The position numbers and the translations under genes were made by a program. Below the pieces are notes generated by a model that did not search any database, was not told the origin of the DNA, and was given only the letters and a program-made list of their open reading frames with translations. A stretch of DNA of 13,644 nt from Thermoplasmata archaeon (GTDB lineage: Archaea > Thermoplasmatota > Thermoplasmata > Lutacidiplasmatales > UBA184). The stretch covers positions 1 to 13,644 of the forward strand of contig JASHUV010000165.1 in NCBI GenBank assembly GCA_030039825.1, given 5' to 3'. Below, piece after piece: positions 1 through 7,400 of this stretch; positions within the stretch are counted from its first letter, which is position 1; every line of letters begins with the position of its first letter.

Positions 1-659
1 TCGCGGTCCTCGTCTACGTGCCGTTCGCGGTCGCCATCGCCGCCTTGGGACCGTTCCTTCTCCGCATGCTCGTCGGCGCCGCGTTCGTCCAGGACGGCGT
101 CCCGTTGGCGGTCCTCGTCGCGCTCTCGGCGATCGCGGTTCCCGGGACGGTCCTCGGAAGCCTCGCGTCCGGGATCCGGCGTCCCAACATCCTGCTCGGT
201 TCGGCCGCGGCCGCCCTCACCGCGAACGCGACCCTCTCCGTCCTTCTCGTCCCCCGCCTCGGGATCCTGGGCGCCGCGATCGGGAACTCGGCCATGTACT
301 GGGGGCCGCTCGTCGTCCTCTACCTCGCCCTGAAGGGGACCGGGCTCGTCGACCTGGACCTTCGCTCGATCGCGAGGATCTGGGTCGCCGCGGCCGCGAT
401 GTCGCTCGTCGTCGCCGTCCCGCTCCTCGAGTGGGGGTATCGACCGACCCTCGTCGTGGCGGTCGCCGCGCTCGGCCTCCTGGTCCTGCTGCTCGGACTC
501 CGTCTCGTCCGGGCGATCCCGCGGGACGCCGCGGAGTACATCCTCCACGTTCTGCCCCGACGGTTCGACGTCCTCGCACCGGCGGTCGTCTGGGTGGCGG
601 GGCACGAGCGCCCGGTCGTTGCCGGGGGACCCGAACCTCGCACACGGCTCGCCAAGTGA
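1..659 (+). CDS. Polysaccharide/lipid-linked oligosaccharide flippase, Wzx/MurJ-like (5' truncated)
   Basis: The frame is open from the window edge (first full codon at base 3) to TGA at 657-659, giving 218 visible C-terminal residues. About six hydrophobic helices are visible, e.g. residues starting AVLVALSAIAVPG, ILLGSAAAALTAN and TLVVAVAALGLLV. The segment LVPRLGILGAAIGNSAMYW matches the 'hP-x-x-G-I-x-G-A-A-h-A' pattern found late in oligosaccharide flippases of the MOP (MATE/Wzx/MurJ) superfamily. Such proteins move lipid-linked glycans across the membrane; in archaea they can serve N-glycan or surface polysaccharide export. The tail after the last helix is soluble, about 50 residues, rich in Arg and Pro. 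The N-terminal half and its genomic partners lie outside the window, so the substrate cannot be assigned. The next gene has its own promoter, so an operon link downstream is unlikely. Confidence 0.72.
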   Translation, partial: AVLVYVPFAVAIAALGPFLLRMLVGAAFVQDGVPLAVLVALSAIAVPGTVLGSLASGIRRPNILLGSAAAALTANATLSVLLVPRLGILGAAIGNSAMYWGPLVVLYLALKGTGLVDLDLRSIARIWVAAAAMSLVVAVPLLEWGYRPTLVVAVAALGLLVLLLGLRLVRAIPRDAAEYILHVLPRRFDVLAPAVVWVAGHERPVVAGGPEPRTRLAK

Positions 660-757
660 CCTGCGCGGGCCCGCTCGACTCCCCCGGGATCCGATAGGGT
701 CGTCGGCCGACCGGTCCCGGCCGGACGAAAGCGCCCGCTCGGCGAGCCCGGTGGGCC

Positions 758-770
758 GAACTTATACGCC
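758..770 (+). promoter_or_regulatory. TATA element for the MFS gene
   Basis: GAACTTATACG is an AT-rich island in an otherwise very GC-rich 178-bp gap. It resembles an archaeal TATA box preceded by a purine-rich BRE-like stretch. Its centre lies about 73 nt before the ATG at 838, predicting a transcript with a leader of roughly 45-50 nt. The transcription start is inferred. Confidence 0.5.
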
Positions 771-837
771 CGCTCGCCCGGCGAGTCCCGGGACGCCGCG
801 GGTTGACCCGGCGGCCCGATTCACGGCGCGGATCTCG

Positions 838-2652
838 ATGGTCGAGTACAAGTGGACGGTCCTGTCGAACACGACCCTGGGTGGGCTGCTCGCCTCCATC
901 GACGGGTCGATCCTCCTGATCGCCATGCCGGTGGTCTTCAAGGGGCTCGGCGTCAACCCGTTCGACCCGGGGACCTTCCCGCTCCTGATCTGGCTCCTTC
1001 TCGGGTACGGCGTCGTGACGGCGACGCTGCTCGTCACCGTCGGCCGTCTCTCGGACATCTACGGCCGCGCCCGGATGTACAACTTCGGCTTCGCCGTCTT
1101 CTCGACCGGCTCGATCCTCCTGTTCGTCGAGCCGTGGAGCGGGACGACCGGGGCCTGGGCCCTCGTCATCTTCCGGCTCGTCCAGGCGGTCGGGGCCTCC
1201 TTCCTCTTCGCGAACTCCGCCGCCCTCCTCACCGACGCGTTCCCCGCCCAGGAGCGGGGGAAGGCGATGGGGGTCAACCAGATCGCCTTCATCGGCGGAT
1301 CGCTCGTCGGCCTGATCGCGGGCGGGATCCTCGCTGGGATCCCCGACCTCCACATCGGGCCGTGGGTCCTCCCGACGTGGCGGATCATCTTCCTCGTCAG
1401 CGTCCCCGTCGGGGTCGCGGGCACGATCTGGGCCTACCTGAAGCTCAAGGAGACCTCCATCCGGAAGGCGGGTCAGCGCATCGACTTCGCCGGCAACTTG
1501 ACCTTCGGCGTCGGCCTCACCCTCCTCCTCGTTGGGATCACCTACGGGCTCCTCCCGTACGGCGGGGCCTCGACCGGGTGGGGCTCACCGTGGGTCCGAG
1601 CCGCGCTCCTCGCCGTGGGCCTCCTGCTCGTCGGGTTCGTGCTCATCGAGCGGCGGGTGCGCGACCCGATGTTCCGCCTCGAGCTCTTCCGGGTCCGTTC
1701 GTTCGCCACCGGGGTCAGCTGTTCCTTCCTGGGGTCTCTCGCCCGGGGGGGCCTCATGCTCCTGCTCGTGATCTGGTTCCAGGGGATCTGGCTTCCCCTG
1801 CACGGCTACTCGTTCGCCGAGACGCCGTTCTGGGCCGGGATCCTCATGACCCCGATGATCGCGGGGTTCCTCGTCTCGGGCCCGCTCTCCGGATGGCTCT
1901 CCGACCGCCAGGGGCCGCGCCTCCTCGCCACGGTGGGCATGGGGGTGGGGGCCACCGCCTTCCTCGCGCTCTCCTTCCTTCCGGTCGACTTCGCCTACTG
2001 GCAGATGGCGATCATCCTGTTCGTCAACGGCTGCGGGATGGGGATGTTCGCCTCCCCGAACGCCGCCGCCGTCATGAACTCCGTCCCCGCGGAGAACCGC
2101 GGGGCCGCGTCCGGGATGCTCGCGACGCTACAGAACACCGGCCAACAGATGTCGCTCGCGATCTTCTTCACGGTCGTCATCGTCGGGCTCGCGAGCGGGC
2201 TCGGCGGGACCGTCCCCGGCCAGCTCGCCGCGGCCGGGGTCCCGGCGGGCGACGCGGGCCTCCTCGGCCACGCCATCGCCTCGAACCCGACGGGGGCGCT
2301 CTTCGGCGCGTTCCTGGGGGAGAACCCGATGGCGCAGCTCCTCAGCCTGGTCTCGGCGTCGCCGGGGTGGACGGCGCTCGGCCCCTCGGCCACCTCATCC
2401 CTCCTTGCCCCGCACTTCTTCGCCTCGGCGATCGAACCCGGCTTCAGCTCGGCGATCTCGCACGCCTTCCTCGTCGCCACGGGCCTCACGGCCGCCGCGG
2501 CCGTCCTCTCGGCGCTGCGGGGACGGACGTTCATCTATGGGGTCTCGACGACCGGGCCCGCGCGGTCGTCGTCCGCGACCGGCGCGACGGGTATCGAACG
2601 GGCCGCCGCGGGTTCGGTGCCGTCGCTCGCGGACCGGCCGTCCGAACGCTGA
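838..2652 (+). CDS. MFS transporter, DHA2-like (14-TM drug:H+ antiporter type)
   Basis: The protein has 604 residues and is a polytopic membrane protein. The start region LLASIDGSILLIAMPVV (17-33) is the TM1 signature of the DHA2 group (L-D-x-T-h-x-N-V-A-L-P type). GRLSDIYGRARM (69-80) is MFS motif A in the loop between TM2 and TM3. GGSLVGLIAGG (153-163) corresponds to motif C of antiporters, and LSGWLSDRQGPRLL (350-363) is the motif A copy of the second half. Length and the long loop at about 450-540 before the last helix fit 14-TM EmrB/QacA-like exporters. Expected role is proton-coupled export of hydrophobic or toxic compounds; the substrate is unknown. The ATG at 838 is chosen because the frame upstream, open back to a TTG at 619, reads as Pro/Arg/Ser-rich sequence across the TATA element. 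The last ~40 residues are a Ser/Ala/Thr-rich cytoplasmic tail. No clear Shine-Dalgarno precedes the start. Confidence 0.9.
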   Translation: MVEYKWTVLSNTTLGGLLASIDGSILLIAMPVVFKGLGVNPFDPGTFPLLIWLLLGYGVVTATLLVTVGRLSDIYGRARMYNFGFAVFSTGSILLFVEPWSGTTGAWALVIFRLVQAVGASFLFANSAALLTDAFPAQERGKAMGVNQIAFIGGSLVGLIAGGILAGIPDLHIGPWVLPTWRIIFLVSVPVGVAGTIWAYLKLKETSIRKAGQRIDFAGNLTFGVGLTLLLVGITYGLLPYGGASTGWGSPWVRAALLAVGLLLVGFVLIERRVRDPMFRLELFRVRSFATGVSCSFLGSLARGGLMLLLVIWFQGIWLPLHGYSFAETPFWAGILMTPMIAGFLVSGPLSGWLSDRQGPRLLATVGMGVGATAFLALSFLPVDFAYWQMAIILFVNGCGMGMFASPNAAAVMNSVPAENRGAASGMLATLQNTGQQMSLAIFFTVVIVGLASGLGGTVPGQLAAAGVPAGDAGLLGHAIASNPTGALFGAFLGENPMAQLLSLVSASPGWTALGPSATSSLLAPHFFASAIEPGFSSAISHAFLVATGLTAAAAVLSALRGRTFIYGVSTTGPARSSSATGATGIERAAAGSVPSLADRPSER

Positions 2653-3120
2653 AAGTCCCCCGTACGCGGGCCCACGCCCGGTGCGCGCCCTCCGCCCCCT
2701 CGGGGGGCGACCGAACCGGGACGCGTTCGCGCAAGGCGCCCCGCGCCGGGGACGCACGGCGAGCCGGTGTGGATGCGCTCGTCACGGACTCGGCGATCGA
2801 CGGCGGCCCGGAGCCACCTCGCGAAGGGGCTCTCGTAGTTCGCCGACCGGCTCCACGGGGACTGCTTCTACGGTGGGTCCTGGCCGATCGAGAAGGGAAG
2901 GACGGTCGACCTCGACAGGGTCGTCCTGTTCATTCGCCGCCCGAGCGAGACGACCTGAACCGGGGACGCGGTTGCTCCCTCCATGAGGGTCGGAACGCGC
3001 GTCGCGCGCGCGGCATGAGAGGCAGGGCCGAGCCGATCGCGCGCCTCGAACCGGGTCCGGTCCGCTCCTCCTCGCTCGAGGGAGGTCCTCGGACCGCCCG
3101 CCGCCGAGGCGCCGCCCGGC
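2653..3120. other. Intergenic stretch between two convergent genes
   Basis: This 468-bp region separates the end of the MFS gene (+) from the end of the zinc-ribbon gene (-). It contains no intact gene that I can support. It holds a coding-like remnant at 2773-2958 (separate entry), a small perfect hairpin CCCTC-CAT-GAGGG at 2977-2989, and a CTCGAG-centred imperfect palindrome near 3067-3083. No T-rich archaeal terminator is visible on either strand. Confidence 0.6.
2773..2958 (+). pseudogene. Small gene remnant interrupted by in-frame TAG
   Basis: From an ATG at 2773 this frame runs to TGA at 2956-2958 (62 codons including that stop) with one TAG at 2836-2838. The part after residue 15 looks truly coding. 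From codon 2818 to 2955, 42 of 45 sense codons end in G or C, against about 60% GC at first and 49% at second positions, the periodicity of a real gene on this strand. The residues are protein-like: SHLAKGLS, then the stop, then FADRLHGDCFYGGSWPIEKG and TVDLDRVVLFIRRPSETT. Before about 2809 a different frame (GVDALVTDSAIDGGPE, from 2766) has the better codon pattern, so there may also be a one-base frameshift. I do not recognise the family. Most likely this is the 3' end of a decayed gene; a sequencing error (TAC or TGG read as TAG) is the main alternative. Confidence 0.4.
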
Positions 3121-3714
3121 TCAGGTCAGCACGAGATTGAGGAGCCCGTTGAAGGCCGAGCCCGGGGACTGGATCGTGAGGTTCAACCCGACGGTCGCGT
3201 TCCCGGGGAGGGTGAGCGGTACCTCGACCTGAGAGAGAGTGAAGCCCGTCGTGTTCGTCGTCAGGGTCGAGATCCGGCAGGACGTCGTGTTGAAGTTCGG
3301 CATCTCGAGCTCGAGGGGCTCGCTCGCCGAGGTCGACGAATTGTACCCCCCGAACCCGATCGGATTCGTGTTCAGTCCGCAGACGTTGTCCGGCGCCCAG
3401 ATGTTGATGTACTGGACCTGGACCGGCGGGGTCGACGTCTCGTAGGCGTACACGGCGATCCCGGCGATCACGAGGATCACGACGACGACGACGACCAGGA
3501 TCACGAACGTTCGGGATCGCCGTGGCTTGGGAGATGGCGAGGCTCCGGACCAAGGGGCCGGCGGTGGCGGAGGCGGGGGGGTCAGGGGTGGCGGCGAGGC
3601 GGAGGCTCCGCCCGTGAGCGGAGCCCCGGACGCGGCCGCGGGTACGGCGGCGCCGCAGTAGCTGCAGAACTGCGCCCCCGCCGTCACGGGAGCCCCGCAG
3701 GACGGGCAGAACAT
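3121..3714 (-). CDS. Zinc-ribbon membrane protein with glycosylated ectodomain
   Basis: The 197-residue protein has three parts. Residues 1-21 form a zinc ribbon with Cys3, Cys6, Cys17 and Cys20 (CPSC and CSYC knuckles). Residues 24-68 are a Pro/Ala/Ser linker ending in a basic KPRRSR stop. Residues 69-91 are one strongly hydrophobic helix, VILVVVVVVILVIAGIAVYA. The remaining ~105 residues form an ectodomain with sequons at Asn125, 142, 154, 172 and 179 and two cysteines (112, 146). By the positive-inside rule the zinc ribbon is cytoplasmic and the ectodomain outside. This layout is common in archaeal hypothetical proteins; no biochemical role is established that I know of. The ATG at 3714 is preferred over an upstream in-frame start at 3744: the latter lies inside the TATA-like element, and a GAGGT Shine-Dalgarno-like run sits 7 nt before 3714. 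Confidence 0.85.
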   Translation of the reverse strand: MFCPSCGAPVTAGAQFCSYCGAAVPAAASGAPLTGGASASPPPLTPPPPPPPAPWSGASPSPKPRRSRTFVILVVVVVVILVIAGIAVYAYETSTPPVQVQYINIWAPDNVCGLNTNPIGFGGYNSSTSASEPLELEMPNFNTTSCRISTLTTNTTGFTLSQVEVPLTLPGNATVGLNLTIQSPGSAFNGLLNLVLT

Positions 3715-3742
3715 CGAACCTACCTCGCGCCCCTTCCCGCCC

Positions 3743-3754
3743 AAGTATTTCTAA
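3743..3754 (-). promoter_or_regulatory. TATA element for the zinc-ribbon gene
   Basis: On the minus strand this reads TTAGAAATACTT, an AT-rich block in GC-rich surroundings. Its centre is about 32-34 nt before the ATG at 3714, predicting a transcript with only a few leader bases. It indicates that the gene is transcribed separately from the regulator gene located upstream of it. Confidence 0.55.
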
Positions 3755-3986
3755 CCGCGTCCCGAGCTCTCTCGCGCTCCCGGCCCGGCTCGCCCGCCCC
3801 GATCGCGTCGCCGAACGGGACCGACCGGAGAGGTGGCGAGCGATCATGGACCGCGCCGGCCGGTTCCTCGGCGGACGATCGCCGGCCGTCTCCACCGCCT
3901 CCGCCCGGACCGGGCCCCGCCGAGCGGGTTCGGCCGGATCGTTCGCGGCCGACGGATCGCGGACCGGCGGCCGACCCGGAGTTCTC

Positions 3987-4391
3987 TCAGCGGGACGGGA
4001 TGCGGAGCCCCCGAGCCAGCTGCTCACCCCGCGCCGTGAGCTCGTAGACCGTCACACGTCGGCCCTTGCCGGGCACGTGCCGACGCTCGGCCCGGAGCGC
4101 CCCGCCGTCGACGAGGCGCCGGAGGACGTTCGAGACAGCGCCCTGGGTCGCTCCCAGGACCTCGGCCATCCCTTCCTGGGTCAAGGAGCGGACCCCGACG
4201 CGCTCGCCCGGTGCGAGGCGGGGCTGGGAATCGATATGGAGGAGGACCCGCTTCGAGATCCTGAGCTCCGCCGTCGTCGGCCGGACCACCGCTTCCCTTG
4301 CCCACGCCGCGGGAGCGTCCGGATGGTTCGGGACTGGGGTCTCGACGGGTTCGGTCGCCGCGGCGGACAGCGTCCGCTCGGAGCGGCTCAC
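3987..4391 (-). CDS. Winged-helix DNA-binding regulator (MarR-like fold)
   Basis: The protein has 134 residues. The first ~40 are Ala/Pro-rich and probably disordered. Residues 42-130 form a winged helix: ELRISKRVLLHI as helix 1, LTQEGMAEVLG (70-80) and ATQGAVSNVLRRLVDGGAL (81-99) as the helix-turn-helix with recognition helix, then RAERRHVPGKGRRVTVYELT (100-119) as the beta-wing, closed by RGEQLARGL. The 'ERRHV-x-G-K-x-R-R-h-x-V-Y-x-L-T-x-R-G' wing is one I recognise from Thermoplasmata winged-helix proteins, including some with sensor domains attached. Here no sensor or metal-binding domain is present. The GTG start at 4391 has a good Shine-Dalgarno (GGGAG) 7 nt upstream and no TATA element nearby. 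It lies 76 bp downstream of the large surface-protein gene on the same strand, so read-through expression with that gene is likely. Its target is unknown. Confidence 0.85.
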   Translation of the reverse strand: MSRSERTLSAAATEPVETPVPNHPDAPAAWAREAVVRPTTAELRISKRVLLHIDSQPRLAPGERVGVRSLTQEGMAEVLGATQGAVSNVLRRLVDGGALRAERRHVPGKGRRVTVYELTARGEQLARGLRIPSR

Positions 4392-4398
4392 GGCCCGT

Positions 4399-4403
4399 CT
4401 CCC
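4399..4403 (-). promoter_or_regulatory. Shine-Dalgarno deciding the GTG start of the winged-helix gene
   Basis: Minus-strand GGGAG with a 7-nt spacer to GTG at 4391. It supports this non-ATG start and translation from a leadered, probably polycistronic message. Confidence 0.5.
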
Positions 4404-4417
4404 TTCGGGACGCGGTG

Positions 4418-4435
4418 GCGGGAGGGGCCCCCGCC
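4418..4435. other. GC-rich inverted repeat between surface gene and regulator
   Basis: GGCGG (4418-4422) can pair with CCGCC (4431-4435) around a GGGGCCCC core, inside the 76-bp gap between the double-propeller gene and the regulator. It could attenuate read-through or be a chance product of composition. There is no T-run after it on either strand. Confidence 0.25.
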
Positions 4436-4467
4436 CTCTCGGAGGCAGAGAGAGCGGCCGGGGCGAT

Positions 4468-7400
4468 TCATCGGCCGGAGCGGGGCTCGACGTCCTCCGG
4501 CGGGTTCGAGGCCCAATCGGGGTGGGACAACCATTCGACGAGCGCCTTCCCCTTCTCCCGCTCCCGGGCGCGCGCCCGGGTACCGGCCCAAGCCACCACG
4601 GCGGCCCCGATCGCCACGAGAGCGCCGCCGAGGACCCCTTCCTCCCCCGCGGGGAGGGAGATCGGGGAGGGGTGAGGCCCCGCGGCCGGGGCGAAGCTCA
4701 CGACGATCGTCACCGGGGCCGTCCCGCGCACGGTCACGGCGCCCCCCGGGGCCTGCTCGCCCCGCGCGGCGGATTGATAGTCGTACGATCCGTCCGACAC
4801 CTCGAAGGTAACGGTGGCCGCGCCGGCGGAGGAACGGGTGAGCGTCGCGCCGGCCGCGATCGTGAGGCCGGCCGCGAGGCCCGTGAGCGTGATCGACCAG
4901 TTCGTCCCCGCGGACAGGCCCGAGGCCCGGAACATGAGGGGGACGAGTCCCGATGTCGAGTTCCGGCAGGTCACCGAGGTGGTGACGTTCGACCCGCTGA
5001 CGTTCGTCCAACCGGAGGCGGGGCTCGCGATCTCTCCGCCCCCGCAGGCCGCGGTGAAAGCATAGCTCCCGTTCCGCTCCGTGAAGCCGATGGTGGAGGA
5101 CGTCGAATTGCGCGAGGTGCCGTTGAGGTCGACCCCCCACGAGGCGCCGGAGGACAGGCCCGACTCGGTGAAGTTGTCGAAGTAGGTCGGTGGGGCCGCC
5201 CCCACGGAGAACGTCACCGAGATCGTTCGGTCCGCGTCATCGACGGTCACCGACCCCGCCGACGGGTTGGCGGTGGCCCCGCTCGGGGCGCCCACCGTGA
5301 ACGCGTAGGTCCCGTTCGGTTCCGAGAAGGCGATCTCCGTCCCGCTCGAGTTGGAGGTCGTTCCGTTCAGGTCGACGTCCCAGGAGGTTCCCGCCGCGAG
5401 GCCGGTCTCGGTGAAGTTCACGAGGTAGGTCGGTCCGCCTCCGGAGGAGTTGAACCGGATGGAGATCGTCTGTCCCGTCCCGTTCACCTCGATCGATCCG
5501 AAGGAGGGTGTCGCGCGGGCGCCGATCGCCGAGCCGATCTCGTAGGAGTAGGTCCCGTTCGGCTCCCAGAACGCGATGTCCGAGGAGGTGGTCCGGCCTT
5601 CCGCCGATCCCAAGGAGACCGCCCACCCCGTGCCCGTCGGTAGCCCGCTCTCGGTGAACGTCACCGGGTAGGAGGCGATCGGAGAGGAGAGGACGCTGAC
5701 GTTGTCGGAACAGCCGTTGGCCACGTACACCGCCCCGTTCGTGGCCGCAAAGACCGCGGAATCCGGGCAACGGCCGACCGGGACCCCTTCGAGGTTGAAC
5801 GGTCCGGAGACGATCGCCACCGACAACGCGCCCGCTTCGGGGACGTAGAGGTACTCGTCCTCGGGGTCGTAGACCCCCGGGCTCGTCCCCAGGCTGACGG
5901 GCACCTCGCCGACCACGCCCGTCCCGTTGATCACGGTGAGGTTCGTGGAGGAAACGGAGCTCGCGTAGATCTCACCGTCGGCGGGGTCGTAGGTCACGTA
6001 GTCCTGGGCGTTCGTGCTCGCGGCCGCGTCGAGGGTGCTCGCGACCGACGTTCCATCGAGAACGGTCACGAGGAGGACGGTCGACGTCCCGATCCCGTCG
6101 ATCCCCGCGACGTACACGTCTCCGTTCGAGGCGTCGTAGGCCGACGACCAGGGGTCGCCCGTCATCTTGACCGTCGCCGCGACGGTTGTGCCATCGAGAA
6201 CGGTCACGTCGGGCGTTTGGTCGGCGGTGTCGACGACGTCGACGAAACCGTGCGCGGCATCGAAGGTCAGGCTCATCGGGCCGTCCCCGGTCGGGACCGC
6301 GGTGACGACCGCGGTCCCGTTGAGAACGCTCACGTTGTCGGAACCGAAGTTCGAGACATAGACGAACCCGTTCGATGGATCGTAAAGGGAATCGAGCGGG
6401 CGATCGCCGACCGTCAGGTTCGCGATGAGCGTCGTTCCGTTGAGGACGTTGACGGTGTCCCCCCCGGCGTCCGGAACGTAGATGTCGCCGTTCCGCGGGT
6501 CGTAGGTCAGCGCCCCCGGGCCGCTCCCGACGTCGACCGCGCCGACGGCGTCCGCGCCCTTCAGGACGGTAACATTATCGCTGTCGTTGTTCGCAACGTA
6601 GACGTACCCGTTCGCGGCGTCATAGGCGACCGAGTCCGGGTCCTTCCCGACGTCGACCGTCGCCACCGGGAACGTAAGGGGACTCGGAGAGAACGCGACG
6701 GGGATCGACGTCGGCCCGGCGGAGTAGGAGGTGGCGTTCCCGTTGGACGGGCTGGGGAAGTAACCGTTCGAGGCCGTGATCGTGAAGGCATAGCCATACT
6801 CGTCGTCCCCGGAAATGGCCCCACTGTCCACGCCGAACCGGATCGACGAACCCGCGGACATCTGGGTCACGCTGTCGTGCAGACGGCCGGTCAGGGTGAC
6901 CGCCCAACTCACCCCGGCGGGCAGTCCCGTCTCGGAGAAGGTGACGTTGCTCTCCGATTTGATGTTCGAGGCGCCGTAGAGGAAGCAGCCGTAGCTCACG
7001 TTGGCGCTGTTCGTCACGCAGACGCTCCCGTTGTCGGGGTCGAAGGCGACCCCCGAGGGGTCGAACGTGACCTCCGCCGTGGCCGTTTCGACGGCGGCGG
7101 CGATGACGATCACCGTCAGTCCGGCGGTCACCCAGACCATATGGTGGACGCTGTCGTACGCGACGTCCTGGAGATCCTCCGCGAACGAGGTGACCGCGAC
7201 CGGCACGGTCGCGTTGAGGGAGGCGGTCGACGCCGACACGACGCTGACGTTGTTCGACCCCTCGTTGGCGACGTAGAGATTGCCGGTCGTGTTGTCATCG
7301 GCGATCCCGTACGGCTCGGAGCCTACCGCCACGTTCGCCACCACCCGCTCGGTCGCGCCCGAGAGGACCGAGATCTCGCTCGATCCCCAGTCGGAGACGA

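Noticed and set aside
619..837. N-terminal extension of the MFS protein from a TTG at 619
   Set aside because: It overlaps the end of the flippase gene and the TATA element at 758-770, and the added ~73 residues are disordered Pro/Arg/Ser sequence not expected before TM1.
2836..2838. TAG read as pyrrolysine
   Set aside because: Pyrrolysine occurs in some archaea, but two genes here end naturally at TAG, the affected peptide is not a recognised methylamine methyltransferase, and a frame change nearby favours decay or sequence error.
852..3140. Plus-strand frame running through the MFS gene and beyond
   Set aside because: Pro/Arg-rich by-product of the MFS codons. Only the short stretch 2766-2813 looks coding-like, and that is noted with the remnant.
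3846..3986. Plus-strand start ATG 3846 with a purine-rich GGAGAGGTGG upstream
   Set aside because: The frame is Arg/Pro/Gly-rich and soon runs antisense through the winged-helix gene and into the large surface gene. No domain is seen.
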